Below are positions 48,426-58,712 of a stretch of DNA of 64,000 nt, piece by piece. Source of the stretch: Entonaema liquescens. Lineage: Eukaryota; Ascomycota; Sordariomycetes; Xylariales; Xylariaceae. How positions within the stretch are numbered: position 1 is the stretch's first letter; each line of letters starts with the position of its first letter. The stretch spans positions 1,922,001 to 1,986,000 of the forward strand of contig CADCSX010000007.1 in the NCBI GenBank assembly GCA_902805475.1. Direction: 5' to 3'. The notes below the pieces were generated by a model that did not search any database, was not told where the DNA came from, and saw only the letters and a program-made list of their open reading frames with translations. The position numbers and the translations under genes are program-made.

Positions 48426-49673
48426 TTAGATTCCACGATTAAACACAACCAACCCCCCATCTCCCCCGCGGCCGTGAAACTCCTCTTCCAAGCTCTCGGC
48501 GCTAATCTTCTGGCGCTGGGGGAACGCGGCCAGGGCGAACGGTAGGGCGAGGAAGCTCATGCCGAGGATGAGGCCGAGATTGATGGGCAGGGTGTAGCGG
48601 GGGTTCTTCCGGAGCCACTCGGTGCGCTGGAGGCGGACGAGGATCAGCGGCGGGACGACCATGATGGGGCTGCTGTTGAAGACGCGGCTAAGGGCCGTCT
48701 CGCTGACAGCCAGCGTCGCCGCCTTCCTGCTCTTGCCCAGGCTCGGCACGTCGTTTTCCGCCTTGCCCTCCTTCGCCAGCCGCGCCTTGTCCGCCTCCGA
48801 GAGCACGGGGAAAACGTCAATCCCCGTGCGCATTTCCTCGCCGCGCATGAGGAACACGTTTAGCGCACCGGCGGATGCTACGGCTGCGAACGGCACGAGA
48901 CGCCCCAGGACGAGCTTTGTTGACGGCGATAACCCCTTTAGACGGGGAATGATCGAATTGAGACCGACGGCCACGGAGCACGATGCGCCAACGGCGAGGA
49001 AGTACGATTGGGCGATTTTCGAGTAGGAGAGTGGGTTTGATTTGTTCGCGTTCGCGTGGTTGATAGCAACATTGAGAGATTGGTTGGTGATTTGCCAGAG
49101 AACGGTCCCGGTGTTCTATTATAGCGAGTTAGGTAAATATCTCTCCCAAGTCGAACCTGCTTAGACCATAATACTAGATGGTCTATTACATACCTTTAAA
49201 CCTGGTGTGAGCATTCCAGCCGTGACGACCAAGTTCGAGAAGACAAAACAGGACATCCGAAAAGGTAGGAGGACAGGCTCTCCGGTTTCTAACGAGCCCG
49301 ATTAACACGACAGTTCCGAAGCTACGAAACAACGTCAAACTTATATTACTATCGTACCAGGATGTAATGTAGAGTCGACAATCTTCTTCGCCTTCCATAA
49401 TTCCGGTGTCATGTCCTTGATCTCGCCTTGCTTATATGCAACCAACAGCTTTTTAGCATGTTCAAGGCCATTCTTTCCCACGAAGAGAGTCCTATCGTCA
49501 ATATTTGTTAGAAGAATTTGTATAAACCCGAGAACTGATTACCGGTAAGGAAATGGAAGTTAGTAATACCTTGGGTCTGTAATGGTAGCCGTCTGTTTGA
49601 CGCGGCCCCAATACGTGCTTAAATCATACTGCGAATCGGGCAATTCCCGATTACCCGGCAAAGAAGCAGACAT
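48426..49673 (-). CDS. FSF1: Sideroflexin Fsf1 (mitochondrial carrier-like membrane protein)
   Basis: Sideroflexins are inner-mitochondrial-membrane proteins; animal members carry serine for one-carbon metabolism. Exons: 49673-49570, 49491-49358, 49288-49194, 49115-48426; 340 residues, the family size. Family landmarks: start MSASLPGNRELPDSQYDLSTYWGR, LFVGKNGLEHAKKLL, HPETGEPVLLPFRMSCF (the HPDTGE-like motif, here HPETGE), VVTAGMLTPG, WQITNQSLNVAINHANANKS (the N/A-rich signature), and a C-terminal hydrophobic segment (INLGLILGMSFLALPFALA). Introns of 78, 69 and 78 bases, all in phase. The last exon is much richer in G and C than the first three. Confidence 0.95.
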
Positions 49674-50278
49674 GGTGAATGAAAAATATACGAAGCTTAT
49701 GCGATTCCTTCGCTCAACTACGCGATCAATGCCAAAAGTTGAAAAAGAGCGGACAGCTAGTGCTACAAAGCCCAGCCCGACGTAAGATGGCTACGTAAGA
49801 TGGCTACGGGCAGAAACAGGTAGTACCCGCTACGGATTTTGTGTAATGAGTGGGAAACACTTATCCTCCGTTATTGTACCCTTTGTAAATCGGACCCGGC
49901 GATGAAGGTCTTAGGCTTGGAGCTTTAGCGTACGGCTTCAACCGGCATTCTTTTCCAGGTCATGACTTCGTCACAAAGGAATTTTTTGAGTGGGCCGATC
50001 TCGGCCATCGCACCGTTTTTTTATCTAAGATATGTACACTTTGATAACAACTGGGAAACGCGGGGTACTTCCTTCCGTATTACATTTAAAAAAAAAAAAA
50101 AAAAAAAATGTGCGATGGTCTGTAATATTAGTCAGATTGAGAGATTAAACCAAAATACAGAGGATGATGCGCAGATATACGTTATAGTATATAAAGAGAA
50201 AAGAAAAAGAAAAAAAAGACAGGGAAGTCATTATCCCAGAGTTGTCTCTGGAATGAAGAGAAGGCTTGAATTTTCATT
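49674..50278. other. Intergenic region upstream of FSF1
   Basis: Promoter of FSF1. Holds a 21-base poly-A tract (50088-50108) and A-rich DNA at about 50196-50220, which on the minus strand is a T tract that may end transcription of the neighbouring tRNA. Confidence 0.5.
50196..50220 (-). terminator. Possible Pol III T-tract terminator for the tRNA
   Basis: On the minus strand this reads as runs of four to eight T about 60 bases past the tRNA 3' end. That is further than usual, so only tentative. Confidence 0.35.
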
Positions 50279-50363
50279 CGAGCACAGCAGGGATCGAACC
50301 TGCAATCTTCAGAGGTCGACGTGGAAACCGAAATCTGACGCCTTACCATTAGGCCATGCGCCC
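50279..50363 (-). tRNA. tRNA-Arg (anticodon UCG) with a 13-base intron
   Basis: All four arms fold on the minus strand: acceptor GGGCGCA with TGTGCTC, D arm GCC-TAATGGTAA-GGC, anticodon stem TCAGA/TCTGA, five-base variable loop AGATT, T arm GCAGG-TTCGATC-CCTGC, discriminator G. The loop TTTCGG + C carries anticodon TCG (50331-50329), and a 13-base intron (50327-50315) sits after position 37, the standard place. The A box (TGGCCTAATGG, 50356-50346) and B box (GGTTCGATCCC, 50300-50290) are intact. It decodes CGA. Confidence 0.93.
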
Positions 50364-51238
50364 TTGGATTGTTGAAAGACTGGTTTGAAAAATAGCGTTA
50401 TATACTACTAGCTCTACACACCATCCAGTCATTCCGCAAATGATACGTCATCCAATCACATCGCTTATGATTACAATTATGGGGACCTCAGAAGTCAAAG
50501 AACACTTACGTAAGGTATTTCATTTATCATATATGACCGCGTTAATTTTTTCCCTTACGTTCGCTAGAAGTTTTGCAAAGCGGCTATCATAATAAATCAT
50601 ACTATCATACTAAATAAAGAACAAGCGGCGAATTGAGTTTACAGGTCAACTATTAAACGGTCAAATTTTTTCAATTACATACTAGATTCCATCCCCAAGT
50701 GTATGATAGTCTATTCTTTCAGGGTGATAAGTGAGGGAGAAGCTTTAGCTATGTTCAGATATAACTTAGTTCTGTGCATCCATCCGTTCCACGAGGAGGT
50801 ATACTTTGTCTTGCGCTCTCTCTGAAGAGGTAGAGCGATATTGAGTAGTAGAGTTATCATCAGACAAAAGAAGATTAAGAGAGCAAGAGCAGACGGCCTC
50901 CAAATATACAGTGTCATGAGATATACAAGCGGTATACACAATGAGCCACTCTACGTACCGGTTGTCTTGTTCATCAAACCAATTATTTCTACGTTGATAT
51001 CCCATTGCCACTATAGCGATGGTTTAGATAGGTACCTACATACCTACTAGGTATTCTATCTATTTCTCACCAAACAACACAATCCAAGACAGACACAAGT
51101 AGGTAGATAGATATCCAATAATCCAATAGAAGTAAACATTAGGTAAAGATGGCCACTAACTACCTAAACCACCTACACACTTTTAACCCCCATCCTCCTC
51201 ATAGCGCAAGTACCCTTCCTCTCTCTCTCCCTCTCTTT
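50364..51238. other. Intergenic region between tRNA-Arg and S28 peptidase 3' end
   Basis: AT-rich, with one AGGTACCT palindrome (51030-51037) and CT-rich DNA close to the peptidase stop. No supported gene. Confidence 0.5.
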
Positions 51239-52783
51239 TCACAGCTTCTTCGACAGCTTCCACTCATCGAAGTCCCTCAGCCACTTCTTCACCGTCCTAA
51301 TCTCCCACTCATGCGCCTCGCGGATGAACTGCGGCTCGGCCCCCACATTCAGGATCCCATACGAGTCCCAGTGGTGGCCGGCGCCCGTGATCAGCAGCTC
51401 GGGGTGCAGGTCGGACGACGTGCGCGCCGGCGCGAAGCTCGAGTGGTAGCATAGGTCGTTCCACACGTCCTGGTCCCCGTCGATGAACGCCAGCCGGTCG
51501 GCTGTGAAGTTGAACGCCCCGAAGTCGTTGTACGCGTCGACGTCCGGCGTTGGTGGGATCGAGTTGGTTACTCCGTCGGGGAACGCCCAGGTGCACCATT
51601 GCTGCTCGTAGTCGGTGTCGACTACGCGGGATAGTAGAGATGGTCCTTCTTTTGGTGCGGAGATGTATGCCCCCTGGATTGGTTAGTTAGTTTAGTTCAG
51701 TACTCGCTTGGGAATGAAGCGTGGTTCTTGCCTGTTCTATGCAGCTTGTGTAGAGATACGAGCGCGAGGATGTGTTTTCTATGCTGGCCCATGCTGTTGC
51801 GTTTTGGGTTCCCTGAAGCAAAGGAGTTAGTTACGCTGATTATGGCTAACATTTTCGGAAAATGAAATAGCTACTCACCCAACACTCGCTGCTATTGTAG
51901 TCCCCCGAAGGGCATAGTGGAAGGGTATGACGCTTTATATAATTGGCATAACTACCAAGTCCGCTATAAAAAGGTAAAATCGTTAGCCACTGGGCATAAT
52001 TCGAGAGGGAAGGTAGTCTAGAGGGAGTCTCACGTCCAAGGTTCACCATTAGTATAATTCGCTAACACATAGTCTACTTTAGTGTGTTCTTCCGGGGCGT
52101 CAATATCAGAAACATTCCCACAGAAGTAGAAAAAGTCCCTTGACCCGTAGGTAGAGTTCCAATTCAACTCTTGCCATGTGTTTGAGTGGTAGAACCCAGG
52201 GTTTCCTATAGGGTCCTATATATCCAACCAATCATTAGTCAAAGCCGAGGATGGCCTCAAAAAGAGAAACTCACCGCAATGGCGGACGCAAAGTCTCGAT
52301 GGTCGGTTAGAGACTCGAGACCGAAGAGAGCCTTGAACTGCTCGATCGCCTTGGTATGGTTCTTAGCCACAAGGAGGTCGAAGTTGTCGACAATCTTATT
52401 GATCCGCGAGACACAGTCCTGAGGAGCGTATTTCTGGATGGGGTTATACCATTCGGGATAGCCCACGTTTACCTTGATTGGGGCCGAGGAGGCAATGCCA
52501 CCGTAGAGGATATCCCCATACACCTTGACTGATGCGGCAGTCTGAGCTCCTGCTAAGCTACCGCCGTACAATATCCATGGCGTGTTAGGTGCGGTGAGGC
52601 TTCCATTGACACCAGGAAACACGGCATTTTGGGCAAAGTAGGCGTTATCAGCTATAGTCTGATTTGTGGTGAGGAAGAGTAGCTCATCCGTAGTGCTGGT
52701 CTTGAAAGGGTATGATTCTCCATAATAGCGGTTCTCAAGGATGACACCTTCAATGCTTCTGTGTTAGTCTTGGTTCTGTTTCG

Positions 52784-52819
<36 letters not shown>

Positions 52820-53234
52820 TCCTTTGTATGAGGTCTCGTACCTAACCCATGTGTAGCTTGCATCAAGATCTGGATAATGCCAATCTGCAGATTTGAGAAT
52901 CTACTGGGACCACTGGTCTCTCCCGAGATGTATAAGTAGACAGGTCCACCTATAGAGAAGTTAGCATTTCTGTATGAAACATAGAGTATTGTTAGAACCT
53001 ACCGGGCTTATAATAAGAACTGTCAAAGTAGTATCGCTGCTTGAAAGTTCCATGGCTTAGATTGGACTTAGAGAACAACTCATCGTCGGGAAAGTGGTTG
53101 ATCTTCTGATCGAAGTAGTGAACACCGTATTGAAGCTTATCCCGGGGCGTCTCCGTCTCGCGCTTGATTTGCAAAGCTCCGGCGTCCTGAGACAGGACGG
53201 CCAAGAGGCCAATCGACAACCAATGCAGCTTCAT
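51239..53234 (-). CDS. Secreted serine peptidase of family S28 (Pro-X carboxypeptidase-like)
   Basis: Family S28 exo-serine peptidases cleave next to proline. Fungal members are secreted and often acid-active. Exons: 53234-53003, 52949-52842, 52747-52275, 52215-52034, 51963-51879, 51812-51732, 51673-51239; 531 residues. The signal peptide MKLHWLSIGLLAVLSQDAGA is followed by a KR-ended propeptide-like stretch (LQIKR). Key motifs: HFxx opening (YFDQKINHF), GGPVYLYISGE, LENRYYGESYPF, nucleophile Ser in GGSLAGAQ, Asp in IDGDQDVWND, and His in GAGHHWDSYG. Many NxS/T sites suggest glycosylation. Intron 51731-51674 appears to be GC-AG (CAG|GCAAGA). Intron 52841-52748 contains a TC microsatellite. 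The exact substrate is not deducible. Confidence 0.93.
52787..52817. repeat. (TC)n microsatellite within an S28 peptidase intron
   Basis: About fifteen TC units in intron 52841-52748 (GA on the coding strand). Confidence 0.85.
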
Positions 53235-55333
53235 TGTCCTTGGCTATGTCCTTGGCTAAGGCGATGCAATACCAAGAAGACGGATATCGACGTGCCAAGG
53301 TTGGGAATTATATGCTCTGGAGATCCGGATCGGCGGTAGCTGAACGCCTTAACCGAATAGAGACCATCTTCTAGCACGTCAGCTTGCGTGCGCTACCTAG
53401 TCGAGTTTCCCTATTACGATAGGAAGTAACGCAAACAATTCCTCAGTTAGGAAAGTTGCACGACGTCGCATTGCATGCTGACTAGATACTATCCCGGCTT
53501 ATTAGTGGAGGTGCCTTGCTGCTTACCAAAGTAGTTAACTCGCATGTAACTTCGAGATGCGGTCAGACCCTAGCGATTATCCACTAATCGTATCCTCGAA
53601 GCGGCTTTCGCTTCGATTTTCTACACTTCGCGGGGTTTGTGTTGCTGCGGGAGACTCGAGGTTGGCGAGCCGCATTCAGTCATCGATTTATAATGTCGTG
53701 TTTGCAACCCAGCAAGATGAACACGATTACGTCACTACTCGAAGCGTCACAAATCTATCAAAGTGTGGTTATTATTTCTTTGTCTACGATGTCTTGGGAT
53801 TGGTTCGAGGAGTAGAGTGTCTAACAAAGCTAGCACATTACTACCTGGTAGGTATACCAGTCCAATCGATACCCGTTGAGATAGGTCGATATATCTTCTA
53901 CGGGCCTACCATTATCGTATCCTCGTTCCGTGCTGACTGGTATAATCAGGCTTGCTTCTTGTGGACACGCGAGTCGAGAAACGGGAGTAAAGATTAGTTA
54001 GCAGACATCACCGGCAATACGACAGGAACCGTCTCAGCCAATAGTATAGGGTTAGAAGATGGTAATACACGATCCCGGAGTTTTACACGGGTAGATTCGT
54101 GTGAAACTCCGCATCTTTAGCGACAGACTACATTAGTACCACACATGAGGTTTCCTAAAGAGATGTGTATGATCCAAACTCTTACCTGGAAACTTGGGAG
54201 TCGTAAATCTTCCTGGATTCCGAGCCTGTTTTATGTGGAATTTGAGTCAGCATTATTACGTTCTTATATTGATTCAGCCATATGTATGTAAAGCATCGCC
54301 GTGCCTCAGATACCATATAAGCCATGCATAGAAGAACACTTCCTGCTTCATATATATTTTATTAGCTAGCAAGAATCCTTAAGAAACAATAAGTTTATCC
54401 CTCGCAAGACACATAAACTAATTTGTTCCTCACATAAATATTGACCATGCGTTATATGCAGTTGAAACCACAAGACAATACCGATAATACCCCGCCATAA
54501 GAAAATAATCGTCTATTCCCGTCGGAAGTCCGGGTCTGCAGTTAGACTACAGACGGAGGTGCGGTATATCTCTTCAAGAAAAGACAACACTCTAATCATG
54601 TATCTATAACTCGGAATAACTAATATAGTGTAGTTATCTTGATGACAATTCAGAATAAGTAAGAGAGGCCCTCCTTCAATGGAGATGTTGGGAGGATACT
54701 ATTGTTAAGCTACTATTATTAGTGAAAGACTTTATTCTCGGGAACTAATCACCATTAAACTCTCTTAAATTAGTCTATGATAGACTATGGTAGAACCAAT
54801 GATAGAAGATACATATGTATATATATAAACATACCTGTTATGCGTGGAATTATGTCTGTTTCAGCCCTACCCAACCGGCCCGGCGCCGATGCAACGCTGC
54901 GCGTGAAGGCTTAGACGTTCCGGTTCTCTCCACCCGCCCAAGGTATTTAAACGCGCGATGTGTCCGGTGATTTTTCGCGCTTTGCGGCACAATACCTCCA
55001 GTTTATTCTAGCGAACTCATACAACTGCTTCCCGTCAACATACTTATATATATCTACATGCCACCTCCTTTATAAACTATTTACTGGCTTTGGTTTATCC
55101 GCCCAGTCTAGAGGGGCTGAAATCCTTGGTCCCCGTTAGCCGGGCGCAGGCGTTGTTGGCGTAGTGGCAAATGCTCCTACCACGCAGATCCGCGGCACGC
55201 CGGCCTGGGTTAGGATAAGGCTGATTTTGCCAAGGAGGGGGGGGGGGTTGATTTTTATCTCTCCGTTGAGTTATAGAATATCATCTATCATTATTGAGTT
55301 CTTAGGTGCTTTGCCGGCTCGTCTCTCGCGAAT
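53235..55333. other. Divergent region between S28 peptidase and Zn2Cys6 gene
   Basis: 2.1 kb of probable promoter DNA for both genes. Contains a strong hairpin (54076-54111) and a G homopolymer near 55238. The 146-codon plus frame at 53557-53997 has no recognisable domain and I do not call it. Confidence 0.5.
54076..54111. repeat. 14-bp-stem inverted repeat (hairpin)
   Basis: CGGAGTTTTACACG, 8-base loop, CGTGTGAAACTCCG. The arms match at 13 of 14 positions, with a T-G pair possible in RNA. It lies in non-coding DNA with no obvious adjacent gene. Confidence 0.7.
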
Positions 55334-57042
55334 ATGACGGCCCCGTCCTTCCCTCGGATACGAGCTCGCAAGCCCAAAGTTCGCTCCGGTAGGTGAGTGT
55401 GACATGATTCGCGGAAGATCCGGCTTCGCTAACCCGGACTGAAGGCTGCACGACGTGTAAATCGCGGAGAATCAAATGCGACGAAGGCAGACCGGTCTGT
55501 GGCCGCTGTCAAAAGAGCCGGCTACCGTGCAACTACGCTGCCCCTGGGTCGAAAGCCGGCCAAAGCAGGGCTCAGTATGACTTTTTGCCGGCATCTGGTA
55601 GCAGGGATGCTGGCGCGCAGTTGTCCCCAAGAGTGCACTTACAAGAGTTTGAAGGCCACGAGGTCTACTATTTCGACCTGTTCCGCAACGTCGTCGTGAG
55701 CAATCTCTGCCAGAACGGGTATAAGAATTTCTGGTATCGGACTGTACTCCGCGAGAGCCTTCGAGATGAGTGTGTGCGGGACTGCGTTCTGGGAACTGGT
55801 GCGATGTGCCGGGCGATGATGGATCAGGTTCACCGTATGAAGCAGCCGGGGTCCAAATCTCTTTGGATGGTCCCAACGCACACTCTCAACCCGATCAATA
55901 CTAGATATCACCAAGATGCGCTCCAGTTTTACACCAAGGCCATCTCCAGATTTCGAAAGCGGATGCTGCACGAAGGCTCGTCTATTACACCGCGAACAAT
56001 CCTAATTATGAGCCTCCTGTTCGTCGTATTCGAGGCCATGCAGGGCAACACAGAAACTATTGATCGACTTATGCATTCGGCCATACTCGCCTTGCATAAT
56101 TCGATGTCTAGTATGACGTTTGGGCTTCGTATACCGCCAGCTTTGGACGACGAGGGTATCTATGAAGCAGATTACTTCTTTGCGCGCCTGTCTGGCTTCA
56201 ACTCCTTGCTATCCCCGTTTTACCCTGTCCTATTGAGAAATAAAGCATACCAAAGAACATGGTTATGTGAAGAGGCCGTTCCCAGCCACGAGCTAAGCAC
56301 GCCGGAAGTAGAGCAGAACTTCGAACGCTATACGGCGTACTTTCTATTCTGGTGTTTCCGCACAGTCCAAGCCAGACTATTAGGCAACGAGATAGATCAC
56401 GATAGATTCGACGAGGAACAAGCGCTTACTATAGCACAATCAAGAATGTGGTGCGAATTCTTGCCGAGCAAAGTAGACCAGGAGAAGGATCCCGAACAGC
56501 GCCGTACCTGGAAAATCATGTTGGTAGAAGCGAAGGTGTTCAGCATCTTCGCTCAATATCGGCACGACTTAGAAGAGAGCGAAGCGATGTGGGACTCACA
56601 GCTCCCCGTCTGCCGCGAAGCCGTTGCGCTCGCGGAGTCGGCGTTGGAAGAAGGGAGTCCACTCACCGACTCCCAGCCGCCCCTTTTCGAGGATAAACTG
56701 CAACCGATGCTGCGCTCCTTAACAAACAAGTGCCGCGACTACGAGACGCGGACGAGGGCGTTAGCTCTCTGCCAGAAGCTATCCGGACCCTGGTTTGAGA
56801 ACAAGGCGATGCTTGTCGGCATGCGAATCTTGGTTGAGCTCGAAGAACGGCACCGGGATGCCTCCGGATCCATCCCCTACCGATCCAGGTTGAAATGGAG
56901 CAGTTCATCGTGGAACGAGGACCGGACTGAACTGCGGATGGTGCTAGCAAAAGTTATTACGGGCAAGTGTAAAGAGCTGACGATCCGCAAAGACGAAGAT
57001 ATCGATGCTATGATTGCGAGAGTATCTAAATTATCCATATAG
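55334..57042 (+). CDS. Zn(II)2Cys6 transcription factor
   Basis: Fungal-specific DNA-binding regulator. Exons: 55334-55388 and 55445-57042 (56-base intron with donor GTAGGT, branch GCTAAC, acceptor GAAG); 550 residues. Exon 1 is a basic 18-codon leader (MTAPSFPRIRARKPKVRS). The cluster straddles just past the splice: GCTTCKSRRIKCDEGRPVC then GRCQKSRLPC, i.e. C-x2-C-x6-C-x6-C-x2-C-x6-C with the basic KSRRIK recognition loop. The remainder is the helical regulatory half typical of the Fungal_trans_2 type (VYYFDLFRNVV, WMVPTHTLNPIN, LMSLLFVVFEAMQGN). The ATG is the only in-frame one before the cluster. No metabolic cluster adjoins it, so its targets cannot be inferred. Confidence 0.9.
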
Positions 57043-57331
57043 TCATCCGAGGCACGATATTTAAGATTAGACAGACATGTACATAAAAACCATAGCAAAG
57101 CCTGCGATACATAACATTGACATTTTAAACATGCTAACTAGGTAAACATTCTAAACTACATCAAAACTCTTAATAGTGATGTGATATAAACATAACAGAA
57201 ACATCGCTCCCTAGAAAACAACATACTCATCAACAATCAACAGCCAAGAACAATATCAGTAGCAGTAGTGGTAGTGGTAGCCAGCTACCCAAGCGGAACG
57301 TATTCCGAGCGCCATCGGCTGTCCGTGTCCC

Positions 57332-57733
57332 CTAGCAATAGACAGCCTGCATGCACTCGATGACACGAGAATACCAGCTCGGATTGCGGCCGAAGCCGAA
57401 GAAGACGACCTGCTTCTGCTTCTGCCCGTGCTTCTGCTTAGTCTCTTCGACAAGCATCCGCACCTTCTCATCATCTTCTTCTGCTGCTTTCTTCTTCGCC
57501 TCTCTCTTCGCCTTGAGCTCCTCCTTGATCTCCGCGATTCTCTTCTTCCGCCACGCCTTCTTCGTGCACTCGAGCGAGTGCTTGAACATCCACTGGTCCC
57601 GTGTTTGCGGGCTCGGCGGCACGATGGCGCCCGTCTGCGCGTCCCGCGCCGCCGGCGCGAACGTCACGCGCGTTGGCGACGGCGCCTTAGTCTCCACCGA
57701 GATGTTCCTGAGGATGCTCTTAGGACGCTTCAT
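57332..57733 (-). CDS. Small basic coiled-coil protein with SILK and RVxF motifs (candidate PP1 partner)
   Basis: 133 codons, single exon, starting MKRPKSILRN. Residues 6-9 read SILR and residues 22-25 read RVTF, a spacing and order seen in protein phosphatase 1 docking proteins (SILK motif followed by RVxF). Residues 48-100 form a Lys/Glu-rich helix (AEIKEELKAKREAKKKAAEE), and the C-terminus ends in an aromatic stretch (VVFFGFGRNPSWYSRV) that looks constrained. Third positions are G/C rich as in real exons nearby. It is tail-to-tail with the Zn2Cys6 gene. Function is not established; the PP1 link is inference from short motifs. Confidence 0.7.
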   Translation of the reverse strand: MKRPKSILRNISVETKAPSPTRVTFAPAARDAQTGAIVPPSPQTRDQWMFKHSLECTKKAWRKKRIAEIKEELKAKREAKKKAAEEDDEKVRMLVEETKQKHGQKQKQVVFFGFGRNPSWYSRVIECMQAVYC

Positions 57734-58712
57734 TGTTTCTTACTAAAGGCTGACTGACGTACTTGGGTAATCTATCTTTGAGTTGGGGGACTGTAATTAT
57801 TGTTTGTGAAATTTTAATGCTTTGCTGAGCTTGTGTCTCTTCGTCCATCACAACGGGAATTCTTCTTTGATTAAATATTCATCCTACAAAACATTCTGAT
57901 AACTGATTGTTATGTTACTATAATGGGTTTTCATCCTGTTTCTTTGTTACGAGCATACGAATAAAGAAATGTATCGGAACCACAATGTCCTTTTCTCAAC
58001 CTAAAAGAGTTCAGACTACAAACATGAAGCTCCCAATTCCTTTACCCACTAACATATCGGAGCTGAAGACAAGCATCTTGATACTGTAAACACCTAGTTA
58101 TTCTGTACTCGTGTAGTATCGTACTGAACACGACGGCAATTAATGGGGGGGTTTACATTAGATGATTTTCGTACTTAATTTTTAATAGATACACTGCGGG
58201 CTTTGTAATGCACGCCAATGATGTTGCTATGTACAGAAGCCCAAGATACTGACTCATTTTACACAGTCTCTTGCCCAGTTTCCACAAAGCTCCCCTTAGT
58301 TTTGAGACTGTAGAATAAGTAAGTATCAACACCTTTCCGCTATTAGCGATACAACGGAACACATCAGTCCTTGCAGTACCTGCCAGGGCAACTGGTGTTA
58401 TAATCCTCGTAGAGGCAAGCAGAAGAGAACTGCAAAAAAGTACATGGCTCCACAGGACCATACTAAGCAAGTGTATATGCCCGCCCTGAGCTGGTTGACT
58501 TCATAGAAAGTGGAAATAGAGGTGACAGTTGCTGTCAAAAGGAAAAGAGTCGTCAGACTGTATGAATCTGAATCTAAGGGTACAAAAGGAAATGCAGGGA
58601 ATGCGTCTTAGTGGCACAATGATGAAAAAAGGTTCGGGTATCTGTCGTAATCAATGAAAATTTCGCCATTCGGAAGTAGGCCACTCAGGGTAATAGAAAA
58701 ACCTCGAAGAGT
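57734..58712. other. Intergenic region between small protein and ADF-H gene
   Basis: About 980 bases without a supported gene. The 105-codon minus frame 58153-58470 and the 60-codon plus frame 57907-58089 have no recognisable features. Confidence 0.5.

Noticed and set aside
53557..53997. 146-codon plus-strand frame in the S28/Zn2Cys6 spacer
   Set aside because: No domain, no splice partners, and composition like the surrounding non-coding DNA.
55160..55235. tRNA-like stretch (TTGGCGTAGTGGCAAATGC...CCTACCACG)
   Set aside because: The D-arm-like part resembles a tRNA, but no proper anticodon stem forms and the B box reads GGGTTAGGATAA rather than GGTTCGANNCC. At best it is a degenerate tRNA relic.
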